The notes beneath the pieces were generated by a model, which saw only the letters and a list, made by a program, of their open reading frames with translations, did not search any database and was not told the origin of the DNA. The position numbers and the translations under genes were made by a program. From assembly GCA_030490835.1 (NCBI GenBank), contig CM059973.1, forward strand, positions 81,421,221-81,485,220: 64,000 bases of DNA, given 5' to 3'. Of this stretch, positions 11,219 to 22,885 are shown piece after piece (within the stretch, counting starts at the first letter, position 1; each line of letters opens with the position of its first letter). This DNA comes from Annona cherimola (lineage: Eukaryota; Streptophyta; Magnoliopsida; Magnoliales; Annonaceae).

Positions 11219-12332
11219 TAGGTTACCCAGAGAGATGTCAATGTATCGATATGTAATCAATGCAGTGAAGAATGGATTGAAAAATAAATAAATAAATGAA
11301 ATAATGCATTCAGGGTAGTTTCGTATATTTGGAGAAATGATTGGAGAAAAGCATATAAATTCTGGTGATTATTAATCAATTTTGGTTGGGATGTAAAATA
11401 AATAAAAAAATAAAAAATCTAATACAATGCACAATGCAGCGACTACACGCGTTGGCATCCAAACACGCCGTCGATGTAGATCCTGATCATTCTCAACAAA
11501 GCAACAGAGGAAAGTTGAGAGAGAGGGGACAAAACCCAGTGTTGGCTACGTAGAAAGCTGTTATCTACCGTGGAATTGATTATAGAAAAGACCAAGGTTT
11601 TTATGCGGAAGAGGTGGAGTGCACTAAAGATGAATGGATTATAGGGTATTGCTTCGTTTACGCTCTGGGTTCAATTTTGCAAAAGTAAGAAAGTCGTGGT
11701 ATGATGTATGATATGAGAAAAGGAATGATTAAAATAAAAAGAATAAATAACGACAATAATAAAATTAAACAATTTGTTAATTAACTTATCATATCAAGTG
11801 AAGAGGGACATAGAAAGTGGTTTTTTTTTTTTTAACTTGTGATAAATGGATTTTCCAGGAGAAATAAGTTAACGAGTTCTACTCCGAAGTAAATTGGCTA
11901 AGAGACAAATATTTGAAGCTTATATAAGGATCAGGCCCATGTCAGTCCCCTAAGCATATTGTGCAAGCGGTCAATTCAGGTGGCTTAGGATAAACCCAAG
12001 ATCAGTGTGTTGGGATGGTTCAGCCCAATATCCATATCTTTATCGAATTGGGTGTGATCCAATATATATCAATGGACTGGGCCACATTAGATTTCGATGG
12101 CACATCACGGTAATCTTTTATTCATGCATTTTTTTTTTTTTTTGTTATATATATATTGCGTTAGTTATTCATGCCGGTCTGTCTCGGTGATGACATAAAT
12201 CTAACAGACTCTCTGACTTTGCTATTTTTTTTTTTTTTTCTTTTTTCCGATTCTGCTGTTTTGACACTGCTGGATCGTCGTTTGGATGGATAAAATGTCC
12301 AATGCAAATGAGGAATTTAGGGAAAGTTGGTG

Positions 12333-12420
12333 TTGGGCCAGCTCAGCTGGTGGAGATTGTTTTTGCGGAGCATTGAACTTCCAATCGAACTTGGATTTTA
12401 ATCAACGGTTGACGATAAAA
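12333..12420 (+). repeat. Possible tRNA-derived SINE head
   Basis: GGGCCAGCTCAGCTGGTGGAG closely resembles a tRNA D-arm/A-box. About 35 bp later CCAATCGAACTTGG is a degenerate B-box-like stretch, followed by an A-run. It does not fold into a full tRNA and has no anticodon arm I can identify. Confidence 0.3.
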
Positions 12421-13867
12421 AAAATTAGGGACTGATTCCTTCTTATCAGCACCACAAACCTCCAAATCTTGTTTCTTTAAGATTCTTTTTTCCCCTTCGA
12501 GAGAAAAACTCAGTTACGCCAGCAGAGTGTGATAGGTATACTAGGCTTTTTTTAATTTAATACAATAACATAGTTTATTTAAATCATTTTTAACTGGTGA
12601 ATGTGCAAATTCCCAATATCGGTTACTCATCTAGCTTAATTCCATTGGTTTCAACAGCCAGTGGTGGAGGGGTGCGACCCTATGCAACTCAGGTCATTCG
12701 TGCTCGTGTTGAGGCAAACCCAAGGTGTAACATGTGAACTCCAACTCCAATTTGGAATGAGTTTTGGTTGAATTCGAGTGAGAATTTTGGTAAGAATTTC
12801 TGTGAAATTTGGGTTGTAATTTAGGTTAATCTCATCAATTTACATTAAAAATTATATCATCAATTTCAAATGATATCTGCATTAAATAATTATTTATAAA
12901 ATATTAGAGCTAAAATAATTATTTTTTCAAGTTAATTAACATAAATGATATAATAAAAAGACTAACAAAAAATAAATACTTATGCTAAAGCCACATGTCT
13001 TGTGTATTGATTTTTTTCTAGTGTATGTTAGAATTTAAGTTTCGATTTCTATTAACCCAAATCTAGCTCAATTTTAATTCGAATTGATTTCTAAACTCGA
13101 ATTTCCAAATTATCAGAGTAAACTCTAAAAAATTCTCAGGGTAAGGTTAGGTTGGTCAAGTTTGGATTAACCTAACCCAGGTTGCATATATAACTGCACG
13201 TCTGCTACAATCAGCAGCTGATATATACACGACAACTAAATAGAATTCCCCTTGCACGACACACAGCATTTTCTAGTGCGTGCATGAGTTTGGATTTTCT
13301 CTCTTTTCATTTCCTCCCTTTTTTCCCTCCTCGGTAAAGTTGTAAAAAATATTAAGCTCGGTACAATTATTCGAATGTCACGTGGATACAGTATTACTAA
13401 TCGTTTCTTGGCCTCCTGTGGCCCACCTCTTTACCTGTCATTAAAAGATATTCAGGAGCTGACTGCTGACATGTTGGGAAAAATCGAAAGATGTTAAGGT
13501 TAGTACCACCCATCGCATATTTATTGCTCCAAACTGTCGGTGAATAAATATAGAAGAAAATTAAGATTGGTGGCCAGTGTATGCCTGGTTGTACTCCTAA
13601 CCGTAGGTCGTATGTCAGCGCAAACAGCACACGACGGATACATTGTTTGTATCATCCAAATTTTGATGTACAAACAGTCTTCTCTGCTCAATTCGTCTCA
13701 ATATTTCTCGTCTATGGAATAGCAGATCCGCTCAGAAAGTAGCCCACATGTTGTGTTCCCGGCCTGATCTCAAGAGGCAAGGAGCAATCCAAGTGAGCTA
13801 GAAATACGCAAGCACGCATGCAACGGCTGCATTCGGCCATGGGTCGTCGAAGAATCCAAATGACAGG

Positions 13868-14140
13868 CTAGCCAGTGCTGGCAAAGGCAACGACGGTAAG
13901 AATCTCAATGACAGTTAGCAAATGGTGAGAATCGAGGCGGCTCTCCTTTCGTGCGTTTAGCTGTTCCTGAAGCGTCCCAGCAAGTCCATCACGCCACTCG
14001 CTTTCATCAATGCCAATGTCGATCTGGACCGTTGATTTTGGGCGCCGCTCACCTTTCTGCTTCATAGCCGTCGGATGACGCTCATGGTGAATCTGCGCTG
14101 TCGACATTCGCAGTAACATTTCACGGTTTTTGCGCCGCAT
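13868..14140 (-). CDS. Hypothetical 90-residue ORF, coding status doubtful
   Basis: A minus-strand ATG-to-stop frame of 90 codons, rich in Lys/Arg/Glu (STVQIDIGIDESEWRDG; LDSHHLLTVIEILTVVA near the end). It sits in the most GC-balanced part of this tract, which is the main reason to note it. No family, domain or splice context is recognised, and a chance ORF is equally likely. Confidence 0.15.
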   Translation of the reverse strand: MRRKNREMLLRMSTAQIHHERHPTAMKQKGERRPKSTVQIDIGIDESEWRDGLAGTLQEQLNARKESRLDSHHLLTVIEILTVVAFASTG

Positions 14141-14536
14141 TTTACGAAGAATACGGACTCATGACACTTTACCGGACTCATATTTGAGGAAAGCCTCACG
14201 GGGATGAGTTTCCATGAGACGAACGGTCCAGATTAAAATTTGGAAAGAAAGCAAAAGGTGATTCTAATCTCAATCCCCTTGCTCAATGATGACCTTTAGC
14301 CGTGATTTAGTTAACCACTGCTAAATACGGCAGAATCCGCTTAATTTTTCATGTTGATTTTGCGTGAAAAGGATTTCAGGGAAATACCTATGCGGCTATG
14401 CAGGAGGAGAAAACGATGAGTTAGTCGGTCAGATCACATCCCATCCGAATAAGCAATTCATATTAGGGGATATATGCTGGTCGGCACATGATCCACCACC
14501 GGTCCTTCGGTGATTACTAATTCGAATCCAATCTTA

Positions 14537-14850
14537 TGCACCCATGTGCAATTAAGCTCGGTGTATTAAGTGCATTTAATATATTTTAAAAAAATTTTGA
14601 AAATTTTTTACACAACTGTTAATTTAAGTTTAATAAACATATATCAATTTTTACTAATTTTGGAGATTTTTAGTTTTTTTTTTATTTTTTAAATGATTTT
14701 AAAAATCCAAAAAATATTTAAAATTTTTCAAAAATGGTAAAAGTTAATATATGTTAAATATACTTATACTAATAGTTGTGTAAAAATAATAAAAATAATA
14801 AAAATATATACACCTAGGTGCACCGTGCCTAAGTGCACTCAAGTGCATGA
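14537..14850. mobile_element. Foldback element, family B, degenerate
   Basis: Left end TGCACCCATGTGCAATTAAG and right end CCTAGGTGCACC...CTAAGTGCAC flank an AT-rich imperfect palindrome centred near 14690. An arm pair such as AAAAATTTTGAAAATTTTTT and TTTAAAATTTTTC is visible. A fragment of the same type is at 42285. Confidence 0.55.
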
Positions 14851-14926
14851 AATCAAACTCCTTACTTATTGGCATGTAATCAGACAAACGGACTTAATGA
14901 CATTAGCATAAAAGAGACGAATGATA

Positions 14927-15249
14927 GTCTAAAAATTTATTTTTTTTTATTTTTTTTTGAAAAATAATTTTATAAACTTGTTAATCTAGTTATATTTAAT
15001 TTATAAACCAAGTTTTATCATTTTTAGATATGTCTATATATTTATTTTGGATTTTTAAATACAGGGGTATTTAAGTCATTTTAAATATTCTTAAAATGAC
15101 TTAAATACTCCTGTATTTAAAAATCCAAAATAAATATATAGACATATCTAAAAATGATAAAACTTGGTTTATAAATTAAATATAACTAGATTAACAAGTT
15201 TATAAAATTATTTTCAAAAAAAAAAATTTAAAAAAATAAATTTTCAGAC
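14927..15249. mobile_element. Near-perfect foldback element, family B (arms about 158 bp)
   Basis: Left arm 14927-15084 and right arm 15091-15249 are near-perfect reverse complements around a six-base centre. For example, ACAGGGGTATTTAAGTCATT at 15061 is answered by AATGACTTAAATACTCCTGT at 15095-15114. The right end runs into ACCGGTCGGAAAT. The arms are shared with the copy at 20183. No ORF. A transcript would form a long hairpin. Confidence 0.85.
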
Positions 15250-15347
15250 CGGTCGGAAATCTGAAAAGATCGGTGCTCCATAAAAGAGTGGAAGAATTTC
15301 TAAGGTTCCAATTTCCAATCCAACGTTTCAATGGACTGAGGCCCGTC

Positions 15348-15432
15348 CAGGGATTATTCAGACCATGGCTTTGATTCGGCACTTTGTGTCCAGGGATTAT
15401 TCAGACCACGGCTTTGACTTGGCACTTCGTGG
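15348..15432. repeat. Two-copy tandem repeat, about 43 bp unit
   Basis: GGGATTATTCAGACCATGGC and its copy GGGATTATTCAGACCACGGC start units at about 15351 and 15393, each followed by TTTGA.T.GGCACTT.GTG. Adjacent units differ at few positions. Confidence 0.8.
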
Positions 15433-16201
15433 ATGGTTGAAGCTGTTTTTTAATAGTTTTTTACTCGTGGCTAATTAAAATGAATTTGCCTACAACACCT
15501 ATGGATAAAATGTCCTCAATATTATGGAAGTGTCTATTATCACATGGATCCGAGCAGTGAAGAATAAAAAATAAAATAAAATAAAATAAATTTAAACGTG
15601 GAAAAGAAAGTCCTAGTGAGTTTTAATTTTTTAAAAAAACATAAAAACGGAGGGAGTTCCGCTATATAATGCAAATCAATATAAATGTCCCTCTATATGG
15701 GTTTCAGAGGAGAAATTAATTGTAGCCTTAGATTTTTAATTCTTATATTTACAACTCTACCCTAAATACAAATTCCAATGTTAGCTCTATAGTATAAATC
15801 TAAAAATATTGCTAACCAAATAACTACAGAGGCATTACTCTAGTAAATAAAAGATAAATTCTTGAAGCCGTGACTTAAGGCTCAAACCTCCATGCATAAG
15901 ACAGGACTCTTTGTAAACTATGCTCATTATGTACTGGCTAGCCTTAGAAGTCTTGAATGAAAGAAAAACGGAAATTAGTAAACATAGTATCAAGACTTAT
16001 AAATTCTTCAATACTCTCTCTTCGTCATAGCCTTTGATATGCCTTTGGGTGTGGAGCATAAGACAGATTCTATCATGAGATCAAATGTGCTATTGACATA
16101 AAGCAATATTATGAGAAAAATCAAAGATATTGCATGCATTAACTTTTTCTCTCAACAGCAATGCCAAAGGCTAGCTATAGGTGGTGACTTGGATAGTCTC
16201 G
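15433..16201. other. Intergenic, nothing recognised
   Basis: AT-rich sequence with an (AAAAT)n run near 15570-15590. No coding signal or repeat ends are seen. Confidence 0.5.
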
Positions 16202-16931
16202 TTAGGGGCGGGAATCGGGATAGGTCATACCGGGTTAAGGTTTGCCCAATCCTAATCCTATTTTTTAAAAATTAAGTTTGACCATCTTTTTATATTGGAT
16301 TGGGACAATGTTGGTTTGATCATCTCTTTTTTTAAATATGTTCTGGGACAAATTTCTAGTCGATATTGGACCGGTTTTGGGATAGCAGGTCGGGTAAAAA
16401 ATATGGGTCAAATAAGATAATTTAAAATTTATATACCTATCAAATATAAATATACATCTATACTAAATTTAAATATTATATGCTTCAATATTTCATTAAT
16501 TATTAAAAAACACATAATTAAGAAAACAAAACATTAAAAATGTAGTATAAATTTATTAAAATAGGTTAATATACAATTATACATAAGGGTTATATATGTA
16601 CAAATTCTTTTTATTAATTCTTATATTGCTTTCTGAATAAATTGATTCTTTTATTGTTGATAAAATTGATTATAAAAAAGTGAGAATTTCGAAGAAAATA
16701 ATAATAATATTTAAACATAGGTTTATAATTTTTAATATATTAATATTGTGGGGCAGATCAGACCCTTTGGGTCAAGACATGGTCGATCCACCCCGACTCT
16801 ATTTTTGAATTTGGGTTAAATTTTTTAACTCATTCCTATACCGAGTAAAAAATGTATTAGTTTTATCCGGCCAAAAACGGGTCGGGTTAAAGCCGGGTCG
16901 CGGGTCAACCCACCCAAATTCCCACCCCTAA
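16202..16931. mobile_element. hAT-like non-autonomous element, 730 bp
   Basis: Ends TTAGGGGCGGGAAT and ATTCCCACCCCTAA are inverted repeats matching at 13 of 14 positions. Subterminal GGTCGGGT/CCGACCCG-type words recur near both ends. The interior is AT-rich with no ORF. The end style fits hAT-type derivatives; an 8-bp target duplication was not clear. Confidence 0.6.
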
Positions 16932-17346
16932 GTCCCGTGCATAGAAGGTTGTCCTACTTGGTTCCATGAGCATGTTTCGTGTCAATCTACCTTAGTTCTC
17001 TAGAGGCGACTGAGTTGCGCAATCTTACAGGAGAGTCTCAAGAAAAATCTTATCAAGGGATTGGGCAAAATAATAATATAAAAGTGATTTTGTTAGGCAT
17101 ACCACATTTATTAAGAGCACTATAAAAAAAAGGCGGCCAAGTTTAGAGACTCAAAATGTTATGAGAGCTATATAAGATTAGCCCAAGTGACCATATAGAT
17201 AAACAGAATTTAGACCCACGTATCATCTTCATGAACACATTTTCTTCTTCAGTCAAGTTGGTCATCATAACAACTATAAATACTAAGCCTCAGTGCTCTT
17301 GAGATTTGTCGAAATTGTGATTTAGGACAAAAGTACTGACGTAACT

Positions 17347-17527
17347 ACCATACTTTTTAATCGTTTCCACACAATTATCTATACAACTAACTTATTTATT
17401 TTAATTTTATTTTATTTTACTTTTCATCATTATCTCTATCATGTTATATTATTTTCTTCTAATTTAAAAATATTTACACTAAAAAAATTCCATCAAAAAG
17501 TTTTATTATTTTCCGAACACGCCTTTG
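17347..17527. mobile_element. Truncated Tourist-like MITE, family A
   Basis: Contains the reverse-orientation interior of family A (CTTTTTAATCGTTTCCACAC, CTATACAACTAACTTATTT) and ends near TTTTCCGAACACGCC. The other end is missing. Confidence 0.6.
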
Positions 17528-17743
17528 GGGAAAAAAAGATGCATGTTACCGTTGCATATGATCATTACTGGTGTAAAAGAAAAAAGTTGTTTCATTTCCA
17601 AAGGCCAAGAGTAAGTTTTTAACTCAGCTCAAAGGTAAAAAAGCCTGTACAAAGCAAGAGAAAGCACAATCACATGCAAATATGTCTAGCGAAATCATGT
17701 TAGTGAGTGTCCGTACCGATGAAGGCTTTGACAATAATATAAC

Positions 17744-18778
17744 TAGGGATGCAACTCGGACTCATGAAATTCAAGTTCGCCTCAACCCTAACCTTAATCC
17801 TATATTTAAAATTTCAACCTTATCCCTAACTTTATCCTTATTTATAAACTTAAATCCTAACCCTATTTTTGAAATTCTGGTATGGGTTGAGTTTTGGACT
17901 AGAATTCGGGTTGAAATTACTCTATATATTTGTTATCTATCTTACACTTATTCAACTTTAAATCTATTATTAAAAAAATCAAAAATGATATTTTTCTATT
18001 TTCAAGCAAAAATTCAAGAGTGTTTAAGAATGTAAAAAAGAAAAATCTCATTTAAACATTCTCTTTATATTAAGTAGACTAATAGTCATTTCTCAAAAAA
18101 AAAAGTAGACTAGTAGCCTGTTTTAGAAAATGAAAAGGTACATTATTTTCCTATTACGCAATTTAATATTAATATCATAAACATATACATAAACATTAAT
18201 ATCTAATTATAAGAAAAACCTTATAATGTCAATTATAATAAAAAATATTCAACAACGATAGTATTAAGTCAAATAAATTACAACAAATTTATTTCAAGTA
18301 GAATAAACATCTAACTACTAATATCGTATTGAAACGACCAAATGATAACATCCTACATAAGTAGTTAAATTAAAACACCAAAATAAAACATCTCAATTTC
18401 TAAAAATAGTTTTCATTTTTTTGTTTTGAAATTACCACTAAACCAAACTCTTTTTTCCTAAAAGAAAATAGGAAAATATTATATTATATAATTGAACTTA
18501 AGGAGGAATAATGTTTATATATGGTATTAAATAAATATAATATATATGAGAGGAATGGAATTAGATTTATACGGAGTATAAAATAAATATAAAATATATG
18601 TGTTATATATAATTTGGGTTCGGGTTTAGCTCAATCCGGATTCAAGTTCATTTTATTTCAGGTTTGGGTTGAACTCGAAAAATTGGGCTTGGATTCTATA
18701 GTTGGCAGTTTTAACATTGTTTTAATTCGGGTTCGGTGGGCCGAGATGGAGTTGAGCCCGGCCTAAGTTGCACCCCTA
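17744..18778. mobile_element. hAT-like non-autonomous element, about 1.0 kb
   Basis: Left end TAGGGATGCAACTCGG and right end CCTAAGTTGCACCCCTA are inverted repeats. The interior near the left has telomere-like phrases (CAACCCTAACCTTAATCCTA, AAATCCTAACCCTATTTTTG) answered on the right by GGGTTCGG words. A 117-codon frame at 17682-18035 runs through these repeats and is not a gene. Confidence 0.6.
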
Positions 18779-20182
18779 ATAATGACAAAACGTGTGACAA
18801 AACGTGTGGCAACCGAGGCAACACGTCCGTCACGGTCGGCATGCCATTTTTTTTTTTTTTACACGACGATGGGATGCACATAATCCATCGCTAAGCAAAA
18901 AATTAAATAATTGAATAATTAAATAATGCCGCTTGCGTATTTTCATTTGTTTAGATTATCCTCAACCTACGACAACCTAAAACAACAAATGAAAAGTGAA
19001 TTTTTATTTGGTATTTCTATTATTTTTCAAACTGTACGTGTTGATGAATCCAATTAGTCATGCAGTCTAAAATATTTTATTTTATCATGGTGCCCATGAT
19101 CAGCTCCATCGGAGTCTTTTAAATTATTTGTTTTATCACGGTGCCGAAAATCAGCTCCATGGGAGTATTAGATGGATTACTTTTGCTTAAAAATATATAC
19201 TATATTCATAGATGCATTATAATACACAATAATTTTGTATAATCGTTTGCCAAGAATTGTTTTAGATAGTTTAGATTTTATGTTAATTCTTACAGTTGAT
19301 ATGTGATTGGAGCAAAATGTACTCGAAGACCAATTGGGAAGAAGCTGAACATGACTCTTCTTGAGGGGAGGAGGGGTTTGCCCGTGCTTATCCCTCGCAA
19401 AGGATCGCAAGACCTTGATAAAGTGGTCTGCCGACTCCTCACTCAACACTATCGAGAGGCAGGCAACATGATGACCAGATATTTATTAAAGGCGCATTGA
19501 GCCTTAAATGCACTAGCCCCCAAGTTGAAGGAGCCTACATTAATGAAGAAGCGACGTCTTCATAGATCGAGAATGACCTAGCCATATTGAGACTATTGTA
19601 AAATAAAATAATCTTTTTATCTGATCAACTACAGGCAAACATGTCAACTAAAAAATATCTTCAAGAAATCATCATAGATATATCATTTGACATAAGCTAT
19701 ATCTCATCATTGCTAAATTTACTGATCTACTCCTCCCGAGGGAGGACATAGGGAGCAAGAAGGAAGAGATTTCTGATTATCCTCTCCTTGCTGCATCTAT
19801 CTTCTAATGTATCATCTTTTGGTAGAAGTATTTGCTTTGCGAAGGATGGACGCTCCAAAGAGATAGGAAGCATGAACTAAAACAATATACCCCATACCTA
19901 TAAAAATATTTATATTATGGAACTTTTTCGGCCTTAGGCCTTTCTATGATTTTTTGGGTTAATCTCACAATAAATCAACTCTTTTCCACATAAACTCATA
20001 TTTTTATTAATCTAACTAAACCCATTCTTAGATGATCTAGACCTCAACCAAATTGAAATCTATTAGTATTTTAATCAAACAATTATATTATGTTGATCAT
20101 ACATTTTTCTTAAATGAGGTAACGTGCATCTTTGATATCAATAAAACTTAGTATCCTAATTAATAAAAGAGTACTGATCTTC
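18779..20182. other. Intergenic tract with a two-copy tandem repeat
   Basis: TTTTATCATGGTGCCCATGA and TTTTATCACGGTGCCGAAAA, each followed by TCAGCTCCAT.GGAGT, form a repeat at about 19080-19115 and 19131-19166. Small frames at 19303-19500 (+) and 19177-19449 (-) have no recognisable family. Nothing else is identified. Confidence 0.5.
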
Positions 20183-20551
20183 TACGACCGGTCGGAAATC
20201 CGGTGATTTCCGACCGGTCAAAAAATATTTTTTTTTAATTCTTTTTGAAAAATGATTTTATAAACATGTTAATCTAGTTATATTTAATCTATAAACCAAG
20301 TTTTATCATTTTTAGATATGTATATATATTTATTTAGGATTTTTAAATACAGGGGTATTTAAGTCATTTTAAGAAAAATGACTTAAATACCCCTGTATTT
20401 AAAAATCCTAAATAAATATATATACATATCCAAAAATGGTAAAATTTGATTTATAGATTAAATATAACTAGATTAACATGTTTATAAAATTATTTTTCAA
20501 AAAAAATTAAAAAAAATATATTTTTTGACCGGTCGGAAATCACCGGTCGTA
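20183..20551. mobile_element. Near-perfect foldback element, family B, second full copy
   Basis: Ends TACGACCGGT and ACCGGTCGTA bound two arms (about 20183-20370 and 20375-20551) around a four-base centre. The inner arm shares TTTATCATTTTTAGATATGT and AAATACAGGGGTATTTAAGT with the copy at 14927. Near the left end GGTCGGAAATC and its complement GATTTCCGACC stand side by side, giving a small extra palindrome. No ORF. Confidence 0.87.
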
Positions 20552-20678
20552 AATGATCATTCGCCTTAATAAAATGATATATGTGTAATAAGCAAAGTGA
20601 ATTTTGATTTCATTATTAAAAAAAAACCTTGGCCCATTAATCATGGCAAACCTTAACTAAAGCACAACATAATGCACT

Positions 20679-20968
20679 CTAGTATATCCGATAAATAAAT
20701 TTATAAATTTTATTTGATCAAATGCATTTATTTTGCAATAAATAATTAAGTACAAGTATGAAATAAATAACTGATCACTTGGGGTTTAGTATTAATTATC
20801 AGATAAATAATACTATTTCATACTAGTATATCAGATGAATAAATTTATAATTTTATTTGATCAAATGCATTTATTTTGTAATAAATAATTAAGTACAAGT
20901 ATGACATAAATAATTGGGCAATAAGGGTTTAGTATTAATTATGAGATACTTTGTAGACGTTGGGTTAT
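20679..20968. repeat. Two-copy tandem repeat, 144-bp period
   Basis: CTAGTATATCCGATAAATAA at 20679 recurs as CTAGTATATCAGATGAATAA at 20823, and the following 120 bp (TTTGATCAAATGCATTTATT, AATTAAGTACAAGTATGA, GGGTTTAGTATTAATTAT) are also repeated with few changes. Confidence 0.85.
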
Positions 20969-21004
20969 TTAAATTGGGGGTGATCATTTTCAACAAACTA
21001 CAAA

Positions 21005-21240
21005 ATCTTTTTTATTTTAATTATTTTTATTAATCAATTAATCTAAGTTTATTTAATTCATATAACAAATTTTGCTATTTTTGAAATGTGCATATATTTT
21101 TTTGAAATTTTAACTTTAAAAATGACTAAAATATTTTTGTGTTTAAAATTTAAAAAACATAAGTACATATCTCCAAAATGGTAATACTTGTATATTGACT
21201 ACATTCACCTAAAACAACAAGTTCATAAAAAATAACAAAT
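21005..21240. mobile_element. Degenerate foldback element, family B-like
   Basis: An imperfect palindrome centred near 21120: AATCTAAGTTTATTTAATTC, then TTTTGCTATTTTTGAAATGT, is answered by ACATATCTCCAAAATGGTAA and downstream sequence. More diverged than the copies at 14927 and 20183. Confidence 0.4.
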
Positions 21241-21524
21241 ATGATTTTTCGCCATCCCAAATGATCAGCCCGCATTAACTTAGGATATTTTGTTTGAATT
21301 TTCAGATTATCACATTTTTCGACTTAAACCCCCAAGGTAGAAATATAGAGGGAAAAATTCAAAGGAAAGCTTTGGAAAATTGAATGGTTTGAGAATCGAA
21401 GCCAAGATGCATACTAACTCTACGTTTTTTTTTTTTAATGGATAACCGAGTCGGGCGTATCTAGCTTTAGTGCAGCCAATACAATACACAATTTATTTTT
21501 ATTTTAAACTATTTTTAAATATTT

Positions 21525-21750
21525 ATGTGGGCTCAAGCATGAATGTCTTATATATAATTTTATATTTTTAATCCTTTTAAATATTTTATTTCAATTTTTA
21601 AAAATAAAAATACGTCATTTCTCATATGCTAGCACATGAAAAATGACTTATTTTTATTTTTAAAAATTGAAATAAAATGCTAAAATCAATACAAAAATAC
21701 AAAAACTGTATATGGGACATTTATGCTCGAGCTCACACGTGAATTTCAAA
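21525..21750. mobile_element. Foldback element centred near 21630
   Basis: Arms GTGGGCTCAAGCATGAATGT...TTTTTAAAAATAAAAATACG and CTTATTTTTATTTTTAAAAA...ATGCTCGAGCTCACACGTGA are imperfect reverse complements around TCATATGCTAGCACATGA. No ORF. Confidence 0.6.
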
Positions 21751-22194
21751 AAAATTAAAAATTTATGCACCTAAGTACAACCGGATGCACCAGATTGGAA
21801 TTCCCATTTTGCCTAGCCTACAAGCTCCTGTGCATGTGCCATACAAGTGAGGACACCATGCGTGCTCATGCGTTATGACTCCCAAGATCCTACGTCTAGG
21901 TTCATTGATAGGCCAGTTCACTGAGTAGTGGGCAGGCCGCAAATTGGACATACATACACAGACCACCAAATGCAAGTCTCAGGAGAGAAAAAAATGTCAA
22001 ATGCTGTCTGCGTATCCACTTGGATAATTCCAACGTGCACGTGCAGCATGTTTTGCTTGACTATCTAGCTCAGGCCATGTCATCGTCCAAATCCAAGCTG
22101 GTCCCGCTCCCACCCACGGGTGCAAGCAGAAGCAGCAGGATCTGGCACACCACTCGTACCCTGCCGCATTCTCAAGGAATTTTCATCGTTGGAA
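21751..22194. other. Intergenic, nothing recognised
   Basis: More balanced base composition than its surroundings, but no frame reads as a known protein. Confidence 0.4.
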
Positions 22195-22583
22195 AGAGGT
22201 GCAACTTAGGCAACATATCCATCGGTGCCCATCAAACCGATCCTAAATTGGGCAGAATAAGATAAATTTTTTTTTACCATATCTATAGATATGGTAGGAT
22301 AAAAATCATTACCTAACTCCTCGAATAGGTTAAGAGTAAGGTAGCCATGTTGAGTACCCGGAACCGGCCTGGATGTGTACCTACATAAGTACCCTGATAT
22401 ATAAATAATTATAAATATATATATAAATAAATATATAATAGTTTCTACCCGCCCATTCATTAATAAATTATTATTGGTTTGATTGATTTTTTTTTTTATA
22501 AATTGTATATGGTTTGTATTTGTGATGGCGATGATGATGTTAATGTGATTATAATGTAAATAATGTGGCTATGAAGAATGTGA

Positions 22584-22619
<36 letters not shown>

Positions 22620-22885
22620 AACAACAAAATGAAACTAATTGTAAAATGTAAAATGTAAAATATAAATGAGCATTGTTTATACTATTTAAAACGACAAAAA
22701 AAATATATTTTTCACATGTTGTTTTGGTTATTATAGGAATTGATTTGGAACCGGAATTAAAACCGACTTTATGGGTAATGGTAAGGTAAGGTATAGTAGA
22801 AACCGACCCTAGTAAGCTTTTTAAAAATAGAGTATAAGTAGAATATATTATTAACTGAATCGAACCAACCTGAGTTGCACCCCTA
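22195..22885. mobile_element. hAT-like non-autonomous element containing a (TA)n run
   Basis: Left AGAGGTGCAACTTAGGCAA and right CCTGAGTTGCACCCCTA are inverted ends related to the element at 17744. A (TA)n microsatellite lies at about 22587-22615. A minus-strand frame of 170 codons at 22549-23061 runs through the microsatellite and out of the element and is not credible as a gene. Confidence 0.5.

Larger units (their letters stand above)
11219..14536. other. Intergenic tract without a recognised gene
   Basis: AT-rich with several poly-T runs (11820, 12130, 12225). A possible decayed hAT-type element spans about 12670-13190, suggested by CTATGCAACTCAGG near the left and AACCCAGGTTGCATAT near the right. 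A short SINE-like head and one unassigned ORF are listed separately. Confidence 0.45.

Noticed and set aside
15061..15114. Possible CRISPR-like or terminator hairpin
   Set aside because: It is the centre of a 320-bp palindromic element in a plant nuclear genome; no spaced repeat array exists.
17682..18035. 117-codon plus frame with LNPNLNPIF repeats
   Set aside because: Generated by subterminal repeats of the element at 17744.
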